Under the pieces are notes generated by a model. That model did not search any database and was not told the DNA's origin. It worked only from the letters and a program-made list of their open reading frames with translations. From positions 1 to 33,765 of the forward strand of contig JAJYTO010000011.1 in assembly GCA_021793015.1 (NCBI GenBank): a stretch of 33,765 nt of DNA. Reading direction: 5' to 3'. Source of the DNA: Bacillota bacterium. Its GTDB lineage: Bacteria > Bacillota > Bacilli > Alicyclobacillales > SLC66. Positions 25,601 through 32,988 of this stretch are shown here, one piece after another (the first letter of the stretch is position 1; each line of letters begins with the position of its first letter). Position numbers and translations under genes: made by a program.

Positions 25601-25998
25601 TCAATCGTATCCGTGGCTCCCTGAGGCAATTGCGCCACCTGATTGGAACCTTGCGCCCACGCAACGCCAGACGTCGACACACTGCCGTTTCCGCTTGGCG
25701 CCACCACGTATTTATATTGAAAGGCGGTGCCTGCGGGGATATTGATGGTGTCCGTCCAGAGTGGATATCCCGTTCCCGAAAAGGGCCCGATGGCCGTTTT
25801 CCAGCCGCCCAGTGCAGGGATGTTGCCAGTGATGTACACACTCTGACCGGGAGAAGTGTTGCTGTTGTCCACTTGAAATGTCACGGCTGTGGTCGTCGAC
25901 TGCGCTCTGGCGACCGCGCTGCCCAGAAGTGGCATGAACACCGTAGAACATGTCAGTAAGATCGATAAAACAACGGCGCCCCTCAGCTTGCCATTCAT
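19606..25998 (-). CDS. Giant secreted multidomain alpha-amylase/neopullulanase-type GH13 enzyme
   Basis: A 2130-residue secreted glucan hydrolase. In order: signal peptide (1-33, ending AVARAQS); CBM20-like starch-binding domain (38-137); Ig-like domains (146-330); two beta-sandwich modules resembling CBM34 (338-455, 550-690); GH13 barrel (700-1265); fibronectin-type modules (1266-1437); a 200-residue FN3 plus Ig-like unit duplicated in tandem (1438-1837); a linker; and two C-terminal repeats sharing TTYMPIWY (about 1990-2130), perhaps for surface attachment. The catalytic triad is Asp952 (GYRLDSAD), Glu983 (IIGEIW) and Asp1069 (VDSQDT). The usual histidines of regions I and IV are replaced (FED at 859-861, Gln1068). 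Charged residues are scarce, as in acid-stable enzymes. The start is ATG 25998 with GGGGGG upstream; the frame is open to 26130, but that overlaps the promoter. Confidence 0.93.
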   Translation of the reverse strand: MNGKLRGAVVLSILLTCSTVFMPLLGSAVARAQSTTTAVTFQVDNSNTSPGQSVYITGNIPALGGWKTAIGPFSGTGYPLWTDTINIPAGTAFQYKYVVAPSGNGSVSTSGVAWAQGSNQVAQLPQGATDTIDSAYQSASSASSSAPTISTAQLPRATTGDAYATSLVNFADGAHPYTWMLASGALPSGLTLASDGTITGTPSAAGTFAFTVKATDAKNGSATQSLSMTVVQGAAASASVSVAPSSIVAGYASASLQITGVGTSFSQDQTTVHLADAANGSTNLTSDMTVNSPTSLSITLPSGNQGIGAGDYTLTVATGSATETAAVTVSPYTTANTLQWDGIFTSQSSPYLSAQSPAPGSSVTVGFRAFSGNLTSATLNYYDTAQNKSFTVPMTPGATFGPYQLWTATIPASNGGTIWYRFDLSDGQSFACLTGSGLQASDTTNNNLSIPAGGVSLSALQAGAGATVTASDASGDFSGGTTSVQFVNSAGQVAGTVQGENAGFSTVQFQVPSSLTNGQYTVNLTTQAKDANGVVNTELNRSTVLAVGSGTYWFNALKHDSYSSFYRSPFGAVPTGTAITLRLRGPIGLSAATVRVWNAAGNPNETDIAMQPVTMSDSAITAATGDVAANYSWWQATIPASDVSALGTMWYQFKVTYDGQTLYYDDNSSQLEGVGQPSVSASGPSYQISTYEPSFQTPNWLKHAVIYEIFPDRFFNGNLAINENPNTQKAVGTLANGQEGLVPIEFHKHWSSLPYDPAITATPGTPNYQQELKLRGNGQWNMDFFGGNLRGIEYKLDYLKSLGVNTLYLTPIFQADSVHKYNTGNFMQIDPGFGTLQDYLNLIQAAKARGMHVILDVAFEDTGSNSVYFNKFGNYNSVGAWQEYQNPSVKSPYYNWFQWTGNPAVPYNSWFGYDTLPLTNTNSKSYQNFVYGGQNSVAKYWLSQGASGYRLDSADNFNFNVPWWSAFRKAVKSVDPNAAIIGEIWNNASNDPGSTPSGTNWLTGQTFDSVMNYQFRNAVLDFFRGNYNDGNETHQAVNASGFNQRLMRLYSEYPLQSFYAMMNLVDSQDTMRIFTVLEGAPSPSGMTPFAQATWQPTAAQQQLGIEKLKLVSDFQFGFPGAPTIWYGDEAGVTGYKDPLNRQTYPWGHANEVLLNHYRKLGAIRNANPVLQTGAFAPLYEQGGVYAFARTITGGADVFGDPAQNASAIEVLNNSASPAAVSIPVNGTVADGARLLDELNNQWYTVQNGAIQMNLAAYQGAILVTTSAPVAYMQNIGTGTDLSWTPVASATGYQVNEQNVSGQWQPVGGVLPASQLSKDITALRGAEAVQVKVTAMTAAGAVVSNASTIPAANLTMGSVAQTATETGNMLSWRALPYASQYDVYQLNSAGGYSLVQTVPGNGGGTTVNTTVAGNSSSVYRVAAENEDNYSLSGAATALGVPTNVHVTDTTATDTTLSWNGVTDAASYDVFENGRTAPMATNVMKATYDVTGLTPNTPYTFTVSALTAQGVSSPPSAPVSVTTLPSAADAVTLGLSNISVTQAVYTVQSGQPVTVTGTVFGAHQVVIPNASVTLSSTAGAWSGPGTGSETVTANVYGAFTGQWLAPTETSLTPITVTASVGGITNHVAVDVLPLPTNAPGVPTNVQATATIATGATLSWNGVANAASYDVFENGRTAPIATNVMKTTYDVTGLTPNTPYTFTVSALTAQGVSSPPSAPVSVTTVPRAADAMTLGLSNVSVAQAVYTVQSGQSETVMGTVFGGQQVAIPNASVTLSSTAGAWSGSGTASETVTTNGVGAFSENWQAPSETTLTPVTVTASVYGISNHIAVDVLPTPPTIPGNAGAPTVTHPKIPVIPVAPTEPFSTGARLILATAGGSNTLTVGHSQLTVSVASSQTVPGSDMLTITSEKTASVSNVSINVPNKTIVTSAFGVRYSRLGFALKLTVTNPQIQVGSAVDEWINGKLTQLPAKVEQGKLTVRLTNSADLVVLTPRPMLIPFNQREITWNGEPHPYTAFVKTDPISGIKTTYMPIWYIMKVLDQAGIQSAWNGKQWAMTTGHAVNLSGAQPLGKRNTAITLNGTPVESVPGMVAEDPRHGNLTTYMPIWYVMQALRRAGIRSEWTGSLWALYPPLS
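20488..21687 (-). repeat. Two tandem 600-bp units within the amylase gene
   Basis: Units at about 21687-21088 and 21087-20488 are in register over 600 bp (200 codons) and nearly identical over long stretches. Each encodes an FN3-like part beginning VPTNV, with the shared core GLTPNTPYTFTVSALTAQGV, followed by an Ig-like part ending in VAVDVLP. Exact spacing in whole codons indicates a recent internal duplication. Confidence 0.85.
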
Positions 25999-26060
25999 TG
26001 TTTCCCCCCATGTTGTGTCTTTCACACCCACAACAACGATGGCAGCGTTTACAAGTTGTC

Positions 26061-26082
26061 TTTGTGCAAACGTTTGCACAAA
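26061..26082. promoter_or_regulatory. 22-bp perfect palindrome, LacI/CcpA-type operator
   Basis: The palindrome is centred on TGCAAACGTTTGCA and is perfect over 22 bases. It has the central CG and the TG...CA spacing of sites bound by LacI-family regulators, such as CcpA (cre) or a maltose repressor. It lies about 20-40 nt downstream of the expected transcription start of the amylase gene, where binding would block elongation. Sugar control of the amylase is a strong inference. Confidence 0.75.
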
Positions 26083-26109
26083 CACACCAACCCACACCGA
26101 CTTAAAGCT

Positions 26110-26137
26110 ATTATAAAACGGTGATCCCATTTGTCAA
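26110..26137 (-). promoter_or_regulatory. Consensus sigma-A promoter of the amylase gene
   Basis: TTGACA (26132-26137) and TATAAT (26110-26115) are both perfect, with a 16-nt spacer on the minus strand. Transcription would start near 26103 and give a leader of about 105 nt containing the operator. Confidence 0.85.
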
Positions 26138-26376
26138 CCACACGGGTCTGCGACCAGAAATCTCGCGTCTGATTTCCAAACGACCGAGAGAACGCACGCT
26201 GGAAACTGAGATCGATAGCAGCCGACAGTATTCTTCAACAGATTGGCACCCTTGAATTATGGCCCGAGAATCGTCGACTGTCTACGAACTCGAGCGATCG
26301 ATCTAAGCCCAAATTCTTTTGTGCCGAGTATATATCTCCAGACCCATGGTGGTGAACCACAAACAGAACATGACCA

Positions 26377-26499
26377 ATGCTCGAAGCGTTAAATGGACTG
26401 ACCCAGGCAGTCAAGCGCAAGGCGCGTGGGCACCGTACGACGAAGAATCTGATCGCGATGATCTATCTGATCGGCGGTGGACTTCGGGTTCAAGAGTAA
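26377..26499 (+). pseudogene. Transposase C-terminal remnant (ISL3-like)
   Basis: About 40 codons ending at TAA 26499 read EALNGLTQAVKRKARGHR followed by a hydrophobic segment (NLIAMIYLIGG). This matches the usual C-terminal region of ISL3-type transposases. Just upstream, MTNA appears in a different frame, so a frameshift near 26380 separates the pieces. The rest of the transposase is missing. It is a decayed insertion sequence. Confidence 0.5.
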
Positions 26500-27013
26500 G
26501 GCACATCCAGTTTGGCCGCGCATCTGCTCGCCCGCCCGGCTGTGCCCCTGTCCATCCACAGGATGGCCGAATCCCGAGGCGTTTAACCCTTTATCCGGGT
26601 GGTTCGATGTCATTTGTGAGTCTGTTTGGTTGTGCCCCTGTCCGATGCTTTTACGAGACTTTCGGTCTGGCAGACCGATTACTATGCGGCGATTTCATAC
26701 GAGTTGACGAGGAGCCGGATATATGGCGATGCTTTCTTGCATACTCGTTAAACCTTAGACCATCCGCATGTCCGCAGTGCAGCAATGATGGGCAAAGACT
26801 ATGGCAATTACCTTGCATGGCTCCCCTACCTTAGCGTTTGAAACACATGACGGTTCATGATGAGGTTTGTTTGGCCGCGAGCAGAAATAGCGAAACGTGC
26901 GAGTGAATGATCACCCAACCAAATGTTCCTGTCGGGTCTCTGACACTCGGCACCATCAACACGGTGATGTGTGATACCATAACCCTTATCGACGGCCGAG
27001 GAGGAACCCCATC
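26500..27013. other. Gene-free interval
   Basis: No convincing gene is seen over these 514 bases. A short direct repeat of the form GGYTGTGCCCCTGTCC occurs at about 26539 and 26623. A Cys-x-x-Cys pair (CPQCSNDG) in one plus frame near 26775 may be another piece of a decayed transposase. The end carries the GAGGAGG ribosome site of the next gene. Confidence 0.4.
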
Positions 27014-27613
27014 TTGACAGCCTGGAAGCCGCTTCCTCCCACGCGTTTTTTCGTGGGCAGCGTACTGTACGCCGCCATGGTTGTGTATCTGGAGAAGGCG
27101 GCGCATATCTCCAGCGGCGGAGTCAGCGGGCTCAGCATCGGCGCCGCGCATTTCTTGCACGTCGGCGTTTGGCTCACCAACGTGAGCATCAAATTCATCC
27201 TGTTCGCCGCGATCGGACTGCTTGGAGGGCGGCGAACAGCCGTCTGGACCATGGTTTCGGCCATCATCTCCGCCGTCTGCATGAGTCTGTTCGAGGCGTT
27301 GCCGCTGCCTTTTGTCTGGCCAACCTGGCTGGCGTTTTTCTTGATCGTGACCGTCTCCTACTTTCCGGTTGGGTTGCTCCTGTCCAAGGGATACTCGACG
27401 GGGGGATTCAGTGGTATCGCCCAAGCGTTTCTGGAGCGCATGCGCATCCCCCTGTGGGCGACCATGACGGTTCTCAACGGCGTTTCCGTGACTGCGATGT
27501 ACCTGGCCTTCGGGAAAACGTCGGGCATTCTCACCCTGGCGGCCACCGCCTGGGGCGGATTCTCCATCCATCTGTGGACGCGGCTTGTGCAACGCATGCT
27601 GGACGGTCGTTGA
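27014..27613 (+). CDS. YitT-family membrane protein
   Basis: A 199-residue integral membrane protein with about five transmembrane helices. It carries the glycine-rich YitT signature twice: SSGGVSGLSIG near residues 32-42 and STGGFSGIAQ near 128-137. The soluble C-terminal DUF2179 domain present in many YitT proteins is absent, so this is the short form. The start is TTG 27014 with GAGGAGG nine nt upstream. The role of the family is poorly defined. It converges with the flavin reductase-like gene; 27614-27743 holds nothing recognised. Confidence 0.8.
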   Translation: MTAWKPLPPTRFFVGSVLYAAMVVYLEKAAHISSGGVSGLSIGAAHFLHVGVWLTNVSIKFILFAAIGLLGGRRTAVWTMVSAIISAVCMSLFEALPLPFVWPTWLAFFLIVTVSYFPVGLLLSKGYSTGGFSGIAQAFLERMRIPLWATMTVLNGVSVTAMYLAFGKTSGILTLAATAWGGFSIHLWTRLVQRMLDGR

Positions 27614-27743
27614 TGGGAACAGAGCCCCCGGCGGCGATTTTCATGTCTGGATTGTCCCCTGCCACGTGGAGGATCGGTGTCAAAATCTACGTCAGGATTC
27701 CCGCCGCTTCGATCCTTCGATCGTCCCAAGCTTCGATCGTGCC

Positions 27744-28298
27744 TTACTTCACTCGATGCCCGCGTTCAATCACGCCATATGTGCCCGGAGCCACGTAGAA
27801 CAGGGGTCGGAGGTCGACCATCGGATCATCCGCGTCAAGAACCGACTCGTTGACGGACGCCGCTGCCACTCTCAATATGAAGGCGAGTTCGTCGCCGAAT
27901 GTGAGGACGTTCTCCACAAGGCACTCCAGGTGCGCGCGACACTCCACAAGTCGCGGAGGCGTGACCTTCACGGCGGGAATTGTGGCAAAACCGCGTACCC
28001 TCGGCTCATCGGGCGCAGGCGGAAGAGGGTCCTGAGCGCTCCACACCTTTTGGGCAATATCGTCGCTGGGGAGATTGATCACGCATTCGCCGTTTGCAAA
28101 CAGGTTGATGGCCGTGTGATGCTCGCGATGACAGCCCAGAACAAGTCGAAACGGCTTGCCGGATACGAAAGAAACCCAACTCTTCGGGGCAATATTCACC
28201 CAACCGTGGGCATTGACTGTCGTCACCAGCACGACAGGACCCGCGAGTGGATTGATCGACCAGTGACGCAACGCCACATCAAGATCTATCTTGTTCAT
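27744..28298 (-). CDS. Flavin reductase-like (FMN-binding split barrel) protein
   Basis: A 184-residue protein of the flavin reductase-like family. Typical segments are PLAGPVVLVTTVNAHGWVNIAPKSWVSFVS, where flavin reductases bind FMN, then LVLGCHREHHTAINLFANGECVINLP, and a C-terminal region with DPMVDLRPLFYVAPGTYGV. Members bind FMN and reduce flavin or act as oxidoreductases; the substrate is unknown. The start is ATG 28298 with GGGAGGG upstream; the frame stays open to 28406 without a better ribosome site. The following 28299-28771 (473 bp, to the deacetylase gene) shows no gene I can support, only a small CACTCG-TCAG-CGAGTG stem near 28540. Confidence 0.85.
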   Translation of the reverse strand: MNKIDLDVALRHWSINPLAGPVVLVTTVNAHGWVNIAPKSWVSFVSGKPFRLVLGCHREHHTAINLFANGECVINLPSDDIAQKVWSAQDPLPPAPDEPRVRGFATIPAVKVTPPRLVECRAHLECLVENVLTFGDELAFILRVAAASVNESVLDADDPMVDLRPLFYVAPGTYGVIERGHRVK

Positions 28299-28771
28299 CC
28301 AGAATCCCTCCCGGTCAGCCCCACCATGCACATCCCGGCCGTGTGCGTTCCGGAGCGCCGAGCGCAAACGCGCCGCTGGTTCCGGCAACCTATGTGTATT
28401 GTACACCCTGAGCCGTCAATCCCGGGCCATAGACCATACACGTCCATGTCTGAGTCTTGCGCAGCAAAAATCTCACCGCTGCGCGCCGCCATCAGCGAAT
28501 GAAAGATCGTGTGAATCGAACAGCCAGACCTGTTCCATGCACTCGTCAGCGAGTGGCTCGACAGGATACAGGAAACGGAACATTAACCCATCACGCAGAT
28601 TTTCGACTCCACGATGTAACCTTTTCGCCCCAGAATCGTCTACTCTCCAGGCTGATTTTTTCTCCTATACCCACATGCTCCCGATGGAGCATACGATGAG
28701 TGTGGAAATGCGCCGAACGCTATTTGACTATCTTATCGGCAAAGCATGCGCCCGAATAAGGGGACTTCACC

Positions 28772-30082
28772 GTGACCGCCCTCTCTCAAACAACCACTTC
28801 TCTGCCGCCCCGGACTCGGCGCAGATACGGCGCCCGCCTGCTCATCGGCATCCTTGCGCTGATGGCGATGCTTGGGTTTCTGTACGCGCTGGTCGTTCTC
28901 GACTACGCGGCAACCCCACAGTTTGCCGTTCGTTTTACGCCAGACACAAACCTGGTGCAGGTGAGACTCACCCCCGGCAAAGGTTTGCTGTCGCAGTTCG
29001 TGTTCGCGCACTGTCGGCTAACCCTGACCACCGCCGGCGTTCCTGCAACTGCTGTCCGAATGGCCCCCAGGCGCTGGTCGGAACGGATCTCGGCTGGCGA
29101 GACCGTAAGATTGTCCGCCCATGTGCAGGGTCCATTGCTCGCCCGCCCGCGTCTGCAAAAGACGGTGCGCGCTCCGCTCGGCGCGGCCGTAGCTTCAGAG
29201 CGGATGCTTCGGTGGACAGAGATCGTGCGCTTCACGCTGCCTCTCAAATCGGTCCGCGTGCTCACGGACCCCGGACACCTCGTGCTGTCCCACACCTCTG
29301 ACAGCCTCACCCTGCGCCGCCCGATCGTCGCCGCGCGGCCCGCCACGATTGATCTGACCGCGACAAATGGTGAAACGAGCGCAGTGCAGGTGGCGCCTCA
29401 GCCGATCCCGCCAGTGCCCGAGTACTGGTTTGGCGCCTCCTCTGGACGGCGCGTCTACATCACCATCGACGACGGCTGGTTTCCCAGTCGGCGAGTGCTC
29501 TCTCTGATGAAGCGCGACCATCTCCCGCTGACCGCCTTCCTGATCGGGCAGGCGGCGCAGGAACATCCAAACTACTGGAAGGCATTCGCGGCGGCGGGTG
29601 GCGTGATTGAGGATCACACCGTCTCCCACCCCTGGCTGACGCGCGTTTCCGCGCAAGCAGCCGAGGCGCAGTGGGCGGGGCCTGTCCACAGCTACCCCGG
29701 CTGGTTTCACCAGCGCCCCTTGGTGGGGCGCCCCCCTTATGGAGCGGTCGACCGCACGGTGCGGTCCGCCGCCCGGGCCGCCCATTTGCGAGCGATCATC
29801 ATGTGGAGCGCGGAGTGGAATCCAGCGAACCGGAAAGCGGGGCTGACCACGTGGAACCGCCTGCCGCTCGCTCCCGGAGAGATTGTGTTGCTGCACTGGG
29901 TTCCCGGACTCTACAGTGAGTTGCTGGACGTGTTGACGATCTGCCGGGCGCAGCATTTGCAGCCAGCCCCCCTGTTGGCCGGCCTGCCAGCGAGCGTCAG
30001 CGGCGACAGCCAGTTCCCGCGCGCAACGTCTGTCAATGCGCACAACGGACAGGGTGGGATGCGAACCCGTGTGCGAGGATAA
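28772..30082 (+). CDS. Polysaccharide deacetylase family protein, membrane-anchored
   Basis: A 436-residue protein with an N-terminal membrane anchor (about residues 22-44), an extracellular beta-rich stretch (50-215) and a NodB-type carbohydrate esterase domain (227-390). NodB motifs: TIDDG with Asp233/Asp234, HTVSH with zinc ligands His282 and His286, RPPYG at 320-324, and the late LLHW with His375. It probably removes acetyl groups from cell-wall or exopolysaccharide sugars. The start is GTG 28772 with AAGGGGA upstream. The second Asp-box protein follows after 40 bp on the same strand, so they may form an operon. Confidence 0.87.
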   Translation: MTALSQTTTSLPPRTRRRYGARLLIGILALMAMLGFLYALVVLDYAATPQFAVRFTPDTNLVQVRLTPGKGLLSQFVFAHCRLTLTTAGVPATAVRMAPRRWSERISAGETVRLSAHVQGPLLARPRLQKTVRAPLGAAVASERMLRWTEIVRFTLPLKSVRVLTDPGHLVLSHTSDSLTLRRPIVAARPATIDLTATNGETSAVQVAPQPIPPVPEYWFGASSGRRVYITIDDGWFPSRRVLSLMKRDHLPLTAFLIGQAAQEHPNYWKAFAAAGGVIEDHTVSHPWLTRVSAQAAEAQWAGPVHSYPGWFHQRPLVGRPPYGAVDRTVRSAARAAHLRAIIMWSAEWNPANRKAGLTTWNRLPLAPGEIVLLHWVPGLYSELLDVLTICRAQHLQPAPLLAGLPASVSGDSQFPRATSVNAHNGQGGMRTRVRG

Positions 30083-30122
30083 AATGAGCCCTGGGCGCAT
30101 CGATCAGGAGGGAAGACTCGAC

Positions 30123-31385
30123 ATGTCACATAAGCGCCATAAGCGTCGCGCAGTCCGAACGAGCCTTGTTTTCACGCTCACATTTGCCGTTCTCGCAGCA
30201 GGTTTTGCACTGTCCGTTTCTCTTCCGACCCGGCCCTCACCCTCCTCAACGCGAATCTCCACCGGTCCACCTCGCTTGCGCCCTGTCCAGATCGACAACC
30301 TTTCCATGGCGAGCGCAGAAGTCGGATTTGCCATCGGGCAGTTGCCCAGTTCACCGAATCAAGGGAGAATGGTGCTGCGCACAACGGACGGCGGAAGAGT
30401 GTGGACGGAGATCACGCCCCACTTACCTGCAAATACCCAGAGCAATTTGAATTTGACCGCCGGTTTTGCCGGATCGCGCTCGGCCGCCCTCGTACTGGAG
30501 AGGAGCAACGGCGCGCTCACCGTCTTTATCACGCAGGACGGCGGTCGCATGTGGATGCGGTCGCTTCCCATTCACGCCGGATATGCCGGAGGAATTGTGG
30601 ACATCCAGTTCCTCAACCGTCTGCACGGATTTCTGGAGGTTTCGGATCCGGGCATGTCGCTCTTGCCCGGGGCTATGTATGCAACCAAGAACGGTGGGCG
30701 GACATGGCAGAGGGTTTCCTACTTCGGTGCAACGCAAAATGCAACGACGGCCGCTTCGGATGCGGCAGCGGGGAAACCGGTGCTTGGCTGGCTTCCATTT
30801 GCCGAGGGGTTTTCATTTCGCACCATAAAGGACGGGTGGATCAGCGGCGGTCAGCGAGGAGGGCCGTTTGGCGGAGCTGGTTACGTGTGGCTTTTTCGCA
30901 CCACAGACGGTGGACGGAGTTGGATCCACGAGTCGCTGCCCATGCCGCGCGGATGGTCCAGGGCGTATACATCCCTGAGTGAACCGCGGTGGTTCGGAAA
31001 CACGGGCTATCTCACCATGACCTGCTGGGGGCTCAAGGCTGCCGCCAGCCAGACATTTCTATATGTCACGCACGACGCGGGCAGACGGTGGACACAGATT
31101 CCATTCATCCACAATGAAGGTTCCCAGGCTCCGCTCAGTGTGGACTTTGTCACGGCGCAAATCGGATATGCCATGCTCGACGGCACTTTGTACAGAACAC
31201 AGAGCGGCTGGAGAACCTGGACCCCAGTTATGCATAACGAGCACCTGCGCTTTGCCGCCCTGCAGTTCATCAATCCGTCCGACGGCTGGCTCTACTGGCC
31301 AGGACCAACGGCGGCTCACTGGGGGCAAACAAAAAATGGAGGCCGCACATGGACGGCGTGGAAACCTGTGGTTCAGTTGCGCTGA
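30123..31385 (+). CDS. Secreted Asp-box (Ycf48/BNR-like) beta-propeller protein, second copy
   Basis: A 420-residue protein with a basic N-terminus (MSHKRHKRRAVR), one membrane or signal segment (about 13-33) and multiple Asp-box turns: TTDGGRVW, TQDGGRMW, TKNGGRTW, TTDGGRSW, THDAGRRW and TKNGGRTW. Layout and repeats match the protein at 1982-3214, so they are paralogues. AGGAGGG lies ten nt before ATG 30123. It follows the deacetylase closely, suggesting a shared cell-surface role, which remains unproven. The next 205 bp hold nothing recognised. Confidence 0.82.
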   Translation: MSHKRHKRRAVRTSLVFTLTFAVLAAGFALSVSLPTRPSPSSTRISTGPPRLRPVQIDNLSMASAEVGFAIGQLPSSPNQGRMVLRTTDGGRVWTEITPHLPANTQSNLNLTAGFAGSRSAALVLERSNGALTVFITQDGGRMWMRSLPIHAGYAGGIVDIQFLNRLHGFLEVSDPGMSLLPGAMYATKNGGRTWQRVSYFGATQNATTAASDAAAGKPVLGWLPFAEGFSFRTIKDGWISGGQRGGPFGGAGYVWLFRTTDGGRSWIHESLPMPRGWSRAYTSLSEPRWFGNTGYLTMTCWGLKAAASQTFLYVTHDAGRRWTQIPFIHNEGSQAPLSVDFVTAQIGYAMLDGTLYRTQSGWRTWTPVMHNEHLRFAALQFINPSDGWLYWPGPTAAHWGQTKNGGRTWTAWKPVVQLR

Positions 31386-31590
31386 CTGAATGCCAGTTGT
31401 TCTGGGCCTCGTCGCCCCAAAAATGGCCGCTTATGTGTGAACCAAGATCAATATCCGATCATCCCGCCCTGCTCTCGATCCTCTGAACCACCAGCCGCAC
31501 GTACGATGCTATTTGCCGATGTACAACGGCTACACTTTCGAGCATGCTCTAATGCAATAGGGACAAAATGCACTTCCCGAAAGACGCCAG

Positions 31591-32772
31591 TCAAATCCAG
31601 AATTCATCCAACAGATCCAGTTGCCTGCCGATTTTATATTTGATCCAACGCTGAAACATCGGCTCAACAAAACGATATTGGCCTCGCGAGGCGCGTATAA
31701 TGATGCTTGTTTTGATCAAAGCATCAATCGCTCTCTGAACAGCGGTTGGATTGTTCCCGCGATAAGGCGGGTTGCCTTCGACCAACGCCGCCAACACTTC
31801 TTCGCCAAGGGAAATCTCGGAAACTCGCCGCCACAGATTCTCGTATACTGCATCCAGTTGATCAAAAGCCTGATGCAGACTTTCTTCTGCAATCGGTCTC
31901 GTCAACGCCATGGCGCTATCTTTCGCGTCAACAAAAGCAATAGATAAGGCTGTCATCATGCAATAAGGGTGGCCCCCCGTCGCTCGAATCAATAACTCAA
32001 TCGCCCTGTCTTCCACAGACATTCCAAATTGAGTAAACTTTTTTGCGATATATGCTTGCCATTCATCAGGAGTGATTTCGGGTAGACTCCAAATGGCCGC
32101 AAACCGATAAAAGGCTTGCCGATGATCTGCGAAGATCGTTTTCATCATGGAGGGTTCGCTGCCCGAGAACAAATAGGTCGTGTTTTCTTGTCGCTGAAAT
32201 ACTGACCGCAGCAGTCGAAGTAATCGTTCTCCCCCGAGCTGATCGATTTCCTGAAATTCGTCAAGCAGAAAGACGAGTCTGCGGTCATCCTTCACAGCGA
32301 TTCGTTCCGCCATTTCAAAAGCCTCCTGCAAGACGTCCCAAGGGTCCATTTCTTTCGGATCTCCGTGAAATCGCAAACCAAACTCCACATCCTGCATTTT
32401 GATGGACAGATCCGGCTTTGCTATCCAACGAAGAAAATCATGAAGGGAGCGGGACATGCTCTCCAATTTGCCTGTTCTCAGCTGAGTCACTTTTTCGAGC
32501 GCCTGCAAGGCAAAACGTTCTATATTGACAATATGGAGCAAATCCATATCCAATGTGTAACATCCGCGGGCAGACAACCTTCTCATGACTTCAAAAGCCA
32601 CACTGCTCTTCCCGGTACGCCGAGGACTGGCCAACATTATACTGTCGCCATAGTATAAATGGTCTTCCAATTTTTTCAGAAATCCATGCCGCTCAATTAC
32701 ATCGTCCGACGGTATAATACGTCCACGCGGGAATCCGCGTTGAATCGCCACACTGATCCACCCCAGTGTCAC
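31591..32772 (-). CDS. AAA ATPase, archaeal-type (P-loop plus winged helix)
   Basis: A 393-residue STAND/AAA-type ATPase. Walker A is ASPRRTGKSS (48-57), Walker B RLVFLLDEFQ (165-174), and a sensor-like LFSGSEPS follows at 201-208. The C-terminal part (about 300-393) is a winged-helix-like region with AVQRAIDALIKTSII and YRFVEPMFQRWI. Such proteins are common in archaea and scattered in bacteria; their role is unknown, though related ATPases occur in mobile or defence contexts. The start is unclear: GTG 32772 gives the longest form, GTG 32751 has GGGGTGG just upstream. The region appears lower in GC than its neighbours, which hints at transfer. Confidence 0.85.
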   Translation of the reverse strand: MTLGWISVAIQRGFPRGRIIPSDDVIERHGFLKKLEDHLYYGDSIMLASPRRTGKSSVAFEVMRRLSARGCYTLDMDLLHIVNIERFALQALEKVTQLRTGKLESMSRSLHDFLRWIAKPDLSIKMQDVEFGLRFHGDPKEMDPWDVLQEAFEMAERIAVKDDRRLVFLLDEFQEIDQLGGERLLRLLRSVFQRQENTTYLFSGSEPSMMKTIFADHRQAFYRFAAIWSLPEITPDEWQAYIAKKFTQFGMSVEDRAIELLIRATGGHPYCMMTALSIAFVDAKDSAMALTRPIAEESLHQAFDQLDAVYENLWRRVSEISLGEEVLAALVEGNPPYRGNNPTAVQRAIDALIKTSIIIRASRGQYRFVEPMFQRWIKYKIGRQLDLLDEFWI

Positions 32773-32785
32773 TAGTTCGTTTTAT

Positions 32786-32800
32786 GTGCTATTATAGCAC
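32786..32800 (-). promoter_or_regulatory. Palindrome overlapping a -10 element upstream of the ATPase
   Basis: GTGCTA-TTA-TAGCAC is a 6-bp-arm palindrome, and on the minus strand it contains a perfect TATAAT (32791-32796) about 20 bp before the ATPase start. No good -35 is seen. It could be a self-regulatory operator. The rest of 32801-32988 shows nothing recognised. Confidence 0.35.
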
Positions 32801-32988
32801 GAAAAATGTATTATAAACAGAAGGAACCGCAAAATGAAAAACCTCCGGCGCTCTCTATGCATAGAAGTCGTGCAGCCCGTTTCAACGACATCACGCCGGA
32901 CAAGCGGGAACGCATATTCATGCAATTACTCGCTTGGCGGGCCTATTCAGCATTCGCTCCCGTTAATTCAGGAACGAATTATGGGTTC

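Noticed and set aside
26319-26834. Open frame of 171 codons taken as one gene
   Set aside because: Its translation has no coherent composition, and the transposase-like segment lies in a different frame, so it is not a single intact gene.
26855-27592. Open frame of 245 codons on the minus strand
   Set aside because: It is antisense to the YitT-like membrane protein and has a low-complexity, charged composition without domain features.
28291-29301. Open frame of 336 codons on the plus strand
   Set aside because: It overlaps the flavin reductase promoter and the deacetylase gene in another frame; the deacetylase frame has clear NodB motifs.
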